This document shows, in pieces, positions 58,627 to 64,000 of a stretch of 64,000 nucleotides of DNA (position 1 is its first letter; the number at the start of each line of letters is the position of its first letter). The stretch is from Bradyrhizobium algeriense (GTDB lineage Bacteria > Pseudomonadota > Alphaproteobacteria > Rhizobiales > Xanthobacteraceae). Made by a program: the position numbers and the translations under genes. The stretch covers positions 1-64,000 of the forward strand of contig NZ_PYCN01000014.1 in the NCBI RefSeq assembly GCF_003062295.1, in the 5' to 3' direction. The notes beneath the pieces were generated by a model. The model was not told the DNA's origin. It searched no databases and worked only from the letters and a program-made list of their open reading frames with translations.

Positions 58627-58726
58627 GCGCCAAAAATCATAATCGTCCGACAATTGATGTTTCGCCACATGGCGGGTTCAGTGTAGACGAGACGGGGGCG
58701 AGCAGCATGCCCTCCGTCGTTTGTCC
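58627..58726 (-). pseudogene. Duplicated 5' end and upstream region of the MliC-like gene
   Basis: About 100 bases closely match 56344-56444. On the minus strand they include a degenerate copy of the first codons (INCRRTIMIFGA against MNCRRNTIFGAA) and the upstream TCTCGTCTAC block. The frame then stops within a few codons, so only the beginning of the gene was copied. The fragment lies just before the phosphatase gene and may affect its expression. Confidence 0.75.
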
Positions 58727-58754
58727 GCAAGCCACGAGATCGTTCAAACCGCCG

Positions 58755-59510
58755 ATGACAGAATCCCCTGCCTCCCCCGCCCGCCATCTCAATCTCTCCG
58801 GCGCCAGCAATTTCCGCGATCTCGGCGGCTATCCCACCAGCGACGGCCGGACCGTGCGCTGGCGGCAGATATTCCGTTCCAACCATCTTGGCCATCTCAC
58901 CGACGACGATGTCTCCGTGCTGCGGGAGCTCGGCGTCCGCAGCGCGTTCGACTTTCGCGGCACCGAGGAACGCGCCGCCGCCCTGTGCGGCATACGTGAA
59001 ATCACCGTCCATTCGCTCCCGGTCGAACCCACCGTCGTCGCGGCGCTGCGCGCCATCGCGGCCGCCGGCACGCCGCTGTCGACGGACCATGCCGTCGAGG
59101 TGATGCGCGACTCCTACCGCAGCTATGTACAGAAAAACACGCAGCACTTCCGCACGCTGTTTGCACATCTGCTGGAAGATCGCGCGCCGCTGGTGATCCA
59201 CTGCACCGCCGGCAAGGACCGCACCGGTTTTGCGTGCGCGCTGATCCTGCATACGCTCGGCGTTGCCGACGACATCATCTCGGAAGACTATCTCCTGACC
59301 AATCGCTTCTACCGCCGGGATCCCAACTCAAGCATCGACCTGCCCGACGACGTCAAACAGGTGCTCGGCTCGGTGCAGCAATCGTTTCTTGCCGCCGCGT
59401 TCGATGCCATCGACGCCGACTATGGCGATCTCGAAACCTATCTTCGCGACGGCCTCGGGCTCGGTACCGCCGAGCGCACCAGCCTCGAAGCGCGCTACCT
59501 GCAAGGCTGA
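58755..59510 (+). CDS. Tyrosine-protein phosphatase-like protein
   Basis: Encodes 251 residues. The P-loop VIHCTAGKDRTGFACALIL (CX5R) gives the catalytic Cys and Arg. The N-terminal LNLSGASNFRDLGGYPTSDG and WRQIFRSNHLGHLTDDDV are typical of the bacterial Tyr phosphatase family related to MptpB/DUF442-like proteins, which act on phosphoproteins or phosphoinositides. The frame opens at 58707 inside the duplicated segment; the ATG at 58755 precedes the conserved N-terminus. Confidence 0.88.
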   Translation: MTESPASPARHLNLSGASNFRDLGGYPTSDGRTVRWRQIFRSNHLGHLTDDDVSVLRELGVRSAFDFRGTEERAAALCGIREITVHSLPVEPTVVAALRAIAAAGTPLSTDHAVEVMRDSYRSYVQKNTQHFRTLFAHLLEDRAPLVIHCTAGKDRTGFACALILHTLGVADDIISEDYLLTNRFYRRDPNSSIDLPDDVKQVLGSVQQSFLAAAFDAIDADYGDLETYLRDGLGLGTAERTSLEARYLQG

Positions 59511-59524
59511 TCTACAAGACTGAC

Positions 59525-60220
59525 CTAGTCCGACTTCACCCGCCGCACCGACACGACCAGCGCGGACGGCTTGTCGCCTGTCGTCCTGATGTTGACCTGC
59601 ACTTTATAGTCGTTGCTGGTTTCGCCCTTGGGCACATAGAGCATCGCGGTAAAGCGCAGGCGGCCGCGCGCATCGAGCGTCACCGGCAGATCCTCACGCA
59701 CACGAAAGGAATTGCCCTGTCGATTTCGCGGCGGCAGCCTGGCCGTCATGACAGGCTCGACCAGCGCGCGCAGGTCGAGCCTGGTCGCCGTTGCACCGTC
59801 AATCCGATAATAGGCAAAGGAATCGCTGTCCCAGCGGCTGTTCGCGACCTCGATGACCGCCCGGCTATCGGGCGACCAGACCGCGAGCAGATCGTAGCGG
59901 TTCGCCCGCATTTCGCCGGTCGCCCAATACTCACCACCGAGCTTGGCGAGCACGGTGCCGTCAGCGATGCGGATCAGGAGATTTTCGACGCCGGCTGGCT
60001 GCAGATCGCGGCCGGATGGCAGGCCCTGCTCGCTGCGCCAGGCGAACGCGTAATTCTTCGATGGAGAAGTGGTGTCGGCGACGACACGCATGGCGGCCTT
60101 CCCCTCGCCGCACACGAGGCCGCCTTGTTGATCGGCAACGCAGGCCTGCGCATGCGCAACAGCCGCTTGCTGCACATAGAGCGCGGTAAGAACGAGTGGA
60201 AGAGCCAGAGCTGGGCGCAT
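59525..60220 (-). CDS. Secreted hypothetical protein
   Basis: Encodes 231 residues. The signal peptide (1-24, cut after AHAQ) is followed by a Cys pair (ACVADQQGGLVC) and a beta-rich body with VWSPDSRAVIEVANSRWDSD, a blade-like pattern also seen in unnamed Bradyrhizobium periplasmic proteins. No catalytic motif is visible. Convergent with the phosphatase gene. Confidence 0.7.
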   Translation of the reverse strand: MRPALALPLVLTALYVQQAAVAHAQACVADQQGGLVCGEGKAAMRVVADTTSPSKNYAFAWRSEQGLPSGRDLQPAGVENLLIRIADGTVLAKLGGEYWATGEMRANRYDLLAVWSPDSRAVIEVANSRWDSDSFAYYRIDGATATRLDLRALVEPVMTARLPPRNRQGNSFRVREDLPVTLDARGRLRFTAMLYVPKGETSNDYKVQVNIRTTGDKPSALVVSVRRVKSD

Positions 60221-60305
60221 GCCGCGATCCTATCCGGCGCACGCAAACCGTAAAGTAGGCCGCAAACCAAACCTTGGACGGTTCGGAGGGCGGCGCGCTA
60301 TCGGC

Positions 60306-60506
60306 TCAAGCGGCCGCTTCCATTTCCATTTCGGCATCGAGATCGGCGATGACGTCCTCGAACGCCGAGATCGCCTGCTGGATCGCAGCGATCTGCATCA
60401 ATTCCCAGCTCGAGACCGGACCGCTGCGATTCTGCAGCGCTACGACCAGGTCGCGCCGCTGCTCCTTAAGCTGAACAAGCGGTAAACCGTGATCCGGCAA
60501 ACCCAT
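60306..60506 (-). CDS. Small acidic helical protein
   Basis: Encodes 66 residues (MGLPDHGLPLVQLKEQRRDL...), with a helical AAIQQAISAFEDVIADLDAE and a Glu/Ala-rich tail. It is soluble. Related short sequences occur in Bradyrhizobium as I recall, without a function. Confidence 0.55.
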   Translation of the reverse strand: MGLPDHGLPLVQLKEQRRDLVVALQNRSGPVSSWELMQIAAIQQAISAFEDVIADLDAEMEMEAAA

Positions 60507-60756
60507 GACAAATCCCCTGCCTTTTTGTTGGTAGCCGGTTGTACCGAACGGATTCTGAAAACGGCTTACAGAACTCCGGCAAATTTTATCGATTCCGCCC
60601 TATCCCGTAGTCCTACGCAATTCGCCTCCTCCGGATGGGCGCGGCTCGCGGCAATTTGGGCGCGTGAGACAGATCGTTCCATGCAGAATTCGCCGCATCC
60701 CAGTGAAAAACTCCTGATATGGTGCGCTCCCGTTTCCCGGCAGGCGGAGGCCCTTC

Positions 60757-61437
60757 ATGGACGGAAAAGTCATTGTCGTGACCGGCGCGCTGGGTGCGCT
60801 CGGCCGGGTGGTCGTGGACGAAGCGCTGGCGCGGGGCGCCCGGATTGCAAGCGTCGATCATGCGCCGACGCAAGTGCCGGCCACGGTTGATCTGTTCGAG
60901 CTCGGCGGTGTCGACCTCACCGATGCAGCCCAGGCCGGCAAGGCGATCGCGGCCGCTGCGGCGCATTTCGGCAAGCTCGACGCGCTGATCAATATCGCCG
61001 GCGGCTTCGCATTCGAGACAGTGACCGACGGCGATCCCAAAACGTGGCAGCGGATGTACGCGCTCAACGTCATGACCGCGCTGAACGCATCGCGCGCGGC
61101 AATCCCGCATCTCATCGCGTCGGGCGCCGGCCGTATCATCAATATCGGCGCGATGGGCGCGCTGCAGGCCGGGAGTGGCATGGGCGCCTACGCCGCCTCC
61201 AAGGCCGGCGTGCACCGCCTCACCGAGGCGCTTGCTGCCGAACTCAAGGGCAAGATCACGGTCAACGCCGTGCTGCCGTCGATCATCGACACCGCGGCCA
61301 ACCGCGCCAGCATGCCCAAAGCCGATTTCACCCAATGGGTGACGCCGAAGGAATTGGCCGACGTGATCCTGTTCCTCGCCAGCGACGCCGCAAGCGCCGT
61401 CACCGGCGCGCTGCTGCCGGTGAACGGGAGGGTTTAG
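60757..61437 (+). CDS. Short-chain dehydrogenase/reductase
   Basis: Encodes 226 residues; GGAGG precedes the ATG. NAD(P) site VVTGALGALGRVVV, the INIAGGFAFETV strand, the Ser region INIGAMGALQAG, and the catalytic YAASKAGVHRLTEAL. It lacks the usual NxxG spacing in part (NIAGG). The C-terminus ends ALLPVNGRV. Substrate unknown. Its stop overlaps the stop of the third GrlR-like gene by four bases (convergent). Confidence 0.88.
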   Translation: MDGKVIVVTGALGALGRVVVDEALARGARIASVDHAPTQVPATVDLFELGGVDLTDAAQAGKAIAAAAAHFGKLDALINIAGGFAFETVTDGDPKTWQRMYALNVMTALNASRAAIPHLIASGAGRIINIGAMGALQAGSGMGAYAASKAGVHRLTEALAAELKGKITVNAVLPSIIDTAANRASMPKADFTQWVTPKELADVILFLASDAASAVTGALLPVNGRV

Positions 61438-62147
61438 CCTTCAATCTCCACCAGCTTTCGCAGCACCGCCTTGAAGCGGATGCTGCGCTTGCCGGCGAGC
61501 GCGGTGGCTTCGCCTTCGGCGCCCTCGCCGTCATACGTGCCGGAAAAACCGATACCGACCTCATGGCCGCCAAACACCGGCCGCTCGCCCTTTGCTGCCG
61601 TATGTTCGCGGTTGACGAGTTCGCCCTTCCATCTCCCGTTCGCCGCCGTGTAGGCCCCGATATAGTCGAAGAACGCATCGCCGCCCCTGATGCGTCCGTC
61701 ATGCAGCATCATGACACCGGTGTTGCCGGCATCGATGCCGTCGAGCATGCGGATGTGGATGGAGTAGAGCCCGTTGCCAATCCCGTCGGGGCCGACCGCA
61801 CCGGGCGGCGGCGCGTCGGAATCGTTGATCGGGGTCAGCACGGTCGTGAACCGGACTCCCGGCAAGGCCGCGCTGCCGCCCTCGAAATGAACTTCCTCCC
61901 CGCGGCGCACGCCGGTGAAATGCATCGCGATATTGTCGACCTCGAACATCGGGACATATCTGGGGTCGTGGTAGTGGCGCGACATCACGCATTCGGCGGA
62001 GACGACGCCGCAGGCCTCGACAAAATGGCCGACGAATGAAGAGCCGGAATCGCCGCCATAGAGCCTGCCGCCCGCGGTGGCGAACATCACGCCGGAACCT
62101 TCGCCGCGCTCCGTCGTGAAACGGAATTTGTACAACCCCTTCAGCAC
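61434..62147 (-). CDS. Tandem GrlR-like domain protein, paralogue 3
   Basis: Encodes 237 residues from a GTG start (VLKGLYKFRF). The first domain is the most divergent of the three copies (AGGRLYGGDSGSSFVGHF), and the second keeps NGLYSIHIRMLDGIDAGNTG, GRIRGGDAFFDYIGAY and FGGHEVGIGFSGTYDGEGAE. No partner gene is adjacent on the same strand. Location cytoplasmic. As for the other copies, ligand and target are unknown. Confidence 0.75.
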   Translation of the reverse strand: MLKGLYKFRFTTERGEGSGVMFATAGGRLYGGDSGSSFVGHFVEACGVVSAECVMSRHYHDPRYVPMFEVDNIAMHFTGVRRGEEVHFEGGSAALPGVRFTTVLTPINDSDAPPPGAVGPDGIGNGLYSIHIRMLDGIDAGNTGVMMLHDGRIRGGDAFFDYIGAYTAANGRWKGELVNREHTAAKGERPVFGGHEVGIGFSGTYDGEGAEGEATALAGKRSIRFKAVLRKLVEIEG

Positions 62148-62338
62148 GCCCTGCTCACTCCGAAAATCGGCAAAGGTCTATGCCCCGCGAACGATCGATC
62201 GCGGGGTTCCCTCAATTGCCGTTGGCCTTGTCCCCGGCCCCAGATTAGCCGCTGAGATGCTGCCCGATCAAACGCTTTGCCGGAATTCGGCTAGAGTCCG
62301 GACGTTGAGTCGCGGCCCACGCGCCGCCGGAGCAAATC

Positions 62339-63025
62339 TTGGAAACCGCGCTTTATCTTCCCGTCAAACGCTTCCTGGAAAAGCTCGGCTTCACCGTCAA
62401 GGGCGAGGTCGGGGGCTGCGACCTGGTGGCGTTGAGCGGCGACGATCCGCCGGTCGTGGTGATCGGCGAACTGAAGCTTTCCTTTAACCTGGAACTGATC
62501 CTGCAGGCGGTGGATCGCGCGGGCGCAGCCGACGAGGTCTGGCTGGCGGCCAAATTATCGGCCCGCGGCAAGGGCCGCGAGAGCGACGCGCGCTATCGCA
62601 ATCTCTGCCGCCGCTTGGGCTTCGGCATGCTGGCGGTCACCAACACGGGCGATGTCGAGGTGATCGTCCAGCCTGCGACGGCAGCCCCTCGCCGCAACCC
62701 AAAAAAGCGGTCACGGCTGGTCACCGAGCATCAGAAGCGCAAGGGCGATCCTGCCATGGGCGGATCGACGCGCGCACCGATCATGACGGCCTATCGCCAG
62801 CAGGCGCTGGCCTGCGCCTCGGCGCTGTCAGGCGGGCCGCGGCGTGTGAAGGATTTGCGAACCGAAATTCCCGACGCCGGAAAAATCCTGTTGCATAACG
62901 TCTATGGCTGGTTCGATCGCGCCGAGCGCGGCATCTATGTGTTGACCGATGCCGGACATGCCGCGCTGAAGCGCTGGCCGCAGCAGCCGCTGGACCTGAG
63001 CGCCGCCGGCAATTCCGCGCCGTGA
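62339..63025 (+). CDS. DUF2161 (PD-(D/E)XK nuclease-like) protein
   Basis: Encodes 228 residues from a TTG start. The N-terminal half has the nuclease-like core: YLPVKRFLEKLGFTVKGEVG, CDLVAL (Asp), then VVVIGELKLSFNLELILQAV with the E-x-K pair. The C-terminal half (about 140-228) is a winged-helix-like region (VKDLRTEIPDAGKILLHNVY). DUF2161 proteins are unproven nucleases. They are common in alphaproteobacteria and not restricted to defence islands. The upstream TTG has only a weak ribosome-binding site. Confidence 0.78.
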   Translation: METALYLPVKRFLEKLGFTVKGEVGGCDLVALSGDDPPVVVIGELKLSFNLELILQAVDRAGAADEVWLAAKLSARGKGRESDARYRNLCRRLGFGMLAVTNTGDVEVIVQPATAAPRRNPKKRSRLVTEHQKRKGDPAMGGSTRAPIMTAYRQQALACASALSGGPRRVKDLRTEIPDAGKILLHNVYGWFDRAERGIYVLTDAGHAALKRWPQQPLDLSAAGNSAP

Positions 63026-63052
63026 GAGCTGCGACAAAAACGGGAGGACAAC

Positions 63053-63352
63053 ATGATCGTGGTGACCGGCAGCGTGACCGCGCGCGCGGACAGCTTTGAC
63101 GAGGTACGCAAATTGAGTCTCGAACACGTTCGTCGCTCGCGCACCGAGCCCGGCTGCATCTCCCACGCCGTCCATGTCGATTGTGAAAATACGCTGCGGC
63201 TGGTGTTTTTCGAGCAATGGGCCGATCGCGCCGCCCTGCTGGCGCATTTTGCCGTCCCTGCCTCGCGCGATTTCGTCCGGTCGCTGCAAGCCCTTGCGGA
63301 AAGCGCCACCACCATCGAACTGTATGACGCTACCAGGCTGGAGAAATTGTAG
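63053..63352 (+). CDS. Antibiotic biosynthesis monooxygenase (ABM) family protein
   Basis: Encodes 99 residues; GGGAGG precedes the ATG. A ferredoxin-like ABM fold: VVTGSVTARADSFDEVRKLS, then SRTEPGCISHAVHVDCENTL and VFFEQWADRAALLAHF. The His residues suit cofactor-independent quinol oxidation. Physiological substrate unknown. It lies 27 bases after the DUF2161 gene. Confidence 0.85.
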   Translation: MIVVTGSVTARADSFDEVRKLSLEHVRRSRTEPGCISHAVHVDCENTLRLVFFEQWADRAALLAHFAVPASRDFVRSLQALAESATTIELYDATRLEKL

Positions 63353-63439
63353 GTGCATGGCTGTATTGCCATGCGAAATTCGTATTGCAATGCAGCATAA
63401 GGGCACCTAGGTATCTCCGCAATGATATGCGAGGCCCCT

Positions 63440-63742
63440 ATGAGCGAAGACTGGAACACGAAATACGGCACACGGCGCGTGCGGCGGGATCCGCCGACGC
63501 TGGAGGAGGCAATCTTCGCCGCGGTAGGGATCACCGACGATCAGCAGCAGCAGGCGGAAATCGCCGCCGCGCTGATGGGCCTGCCCTACGAGGAAGTGCT
63601 GGCTGAAGTGAAGAAGACCGGCCGCGCCGTAGCGCGATCGGCCACCCGCATCATCGCGGGCGAGCAAGGCGCCCAGCGCGCCGTCGTGGTCGAGCGCCGT
63701 GTCATCAGGCGATTCGGCAACGACAAGCGCACCGGCACCTGA
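63440..63742 (+). CDS. Small hypothetical protein
   Basis: Encodes 100 residues (MSEDWNTKYGTRRVRRDPPT...). GAGG precedes this ATG; a start at 63422 is possible. The segment LEEAIFAAVGITDDQQQQAE, then AALMGLPYEEVLAEVKKTGR is helical and amphipathic; the C-terminus is basic (VVVERRVIRRFG). The composition suggests a nucleic-acid-binding or regulatory protein, but no family is known to me. A strong terminator follows. Confidence 0.65.
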   Translation: MSEDWNTKYGTRRVRRDPPTLEEAIFAAVGITDDQQQQAEIAAALMGLPYEEVLAEVKKTGRAVARSATRIIAGEQGAQRAVVVERRVIRRFGNDKRTGT

Positions 63743-63767
63743 AGCCCATAGCGTTTTTGAAAAGACC

Positions 63768-63802
63768 AGAGCCCGGTTCTGTTTCAATCAGAACCGGGCT
63801 CT
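63768..63802. terminator. Intrinsic terminator
   Basis: AGAGCCCGGTTCT, nine-base loop, AGAACCGGGCTCT: a perfect 13-bp stem, shared by the gene on the left and the leftward partial gene on the right. Confidence 0.85.
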
Positions 63803-63861
63803 AAGTTTTGGGCAATTCGCTGGATCCAACATCAGCGAATTGCCCTGATTGAACGCGCCGC

Positions 63862-64000
63862 TCAGGCAGCGCGACCCCAGCCATACATCCGCAGCAGCAT
63901 CCGCCAATAGGCGCGGTTGAAATTCGCGACCGTGCGCGCGGCGTTCAGCGTGCTGTCCGCCCAGGTGGTCGCAAGCTCTGTGTGATCCTGTTTCGTCAGG
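63862..64000 (-). CDS. Partial gene, C-terminal end of an unidentified protein
   Basis: The last 45 codons run leftward into the window: LTKQDHTELATTWADSTLNA, then RTVANFNRAYWRMLLRMYGW, ending GRAA. Helical and amphipathic, somewhat like phasin or small cytoplasmic proteins, but too short to identify. The N-terminus is outside the window. Confidence 0.55.
   Translation of the reverse strand, partial: LTKQDHTELATTWADSTLNAARTVANFNRAYWRMLLRMYGWGRAA

Noticed and set aside
62339..63025. DUF2161 protein as part of a defence system
   Set aside because: No partner helicase, methylase or phage-related gene is adjacent. The family is widespread in alphaproteobacteria as a stand-alone gene.
1..64000. 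CRISPR arrays
   Set aside because: No regularly spaced direct repeats with unique spacers were seen. The tandem units at 82-150 have no spacers, and the REP-like elements are dispersed.

Overview
This is a chromosomal window with high G+C (by eye, over 60%) from an alphaproteobacterium of the order Hyphomicrobiales, most likely Bradyrhizobium or a close relative. The reasons are: a eukaryotic-type glutamine synthetase II behind a sigma-54 type promoter, a GapR/DUF2312 protein, a BA14K-type C-terminus, orphan TctC periplasmic binding proteins, an avidin-family protein, DUF6894, DUF2735 and DUF3096 proteins, and many copies of the 'GTAGCCCGGATGAGC...GCTCATCCGGGCTAC' palindrome typical of Bradyrhizobium intergenic DNA. 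The species is inferred from memory of these families; no search was run.

Layout. 1-4.4 kb is a scarred accessory segment: an IS21-like end, pieces of a tctC gene, a degenerate tRNA-Gly, and a Phd/PemK-like toxin-antitoxin pair sitting inside a broken tctC copy. 4.4-15 kb holds a ceramidase-like membrane protein, an intact tctC, yjdM, SH3 and BA14K secreted proteins, a polyphosphate-glucokinase-like kinase, an MpaB-type oxygenase, a second TctC and csaA. 15-24 kb is mostly core: gapR-like, pdxY, hisC, a class III cyclase, panE, rlpA, a c-type cytochrome and a flavin reductase. 24-30.6 kb carries a duplicated two-gene DUF6894 cassette around a hydrolase, then an SDR and small membrane proteins. 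30.6-33.5 kb is repeat-rich and contains an AT-rich thermonuclease/zinc-finger gene that looks acquired.

33.5-42.2 kb has an NmrA-like protein, a chemoreceptor, an operon of metallo-hydrolase, nitroreductase and acyl-CoA dehydrogenase, a GDPD and an ABC-F ATPase. 42.5-45.5 kb has a DUF2267 gene followed by four small hydrophilic proteins, then a LuxR-type regulator coupled to a protease-like protein that lacks catalytic residues. 46-49.6 kb is an iron-uptake cluster (TonB-dependent siderophore receptor, PepSY membrane protein, small membrane protein). 49.7-62.2 kb contains an avidin-like protein and three paralogues with duplicated GrlR-like domains, interspersed with a YdcZ-type transporter, a Sel1 protein, a ModA-like protein, glnII, a MliC-like protein, a CYTH-CHAD protein, a phosphatase and an SDR. 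The end holds a DUF2161 nuclease-like protein, an ABM monooxygenase and a partial gene.

The observations most worth following are the GrlR-like family (three copies, all with non-ATG starts) beside an avidin-like gene, the toxin-antitoxin pair inside a tctC pseudogene, the palindromic repeats that supply stop codons to convergent genes, and the inactive HtrA-like protein coupled to a LuxR regulator. Start codons were chosen from Shine-Dalgarno spacing and signal peptides where visible.
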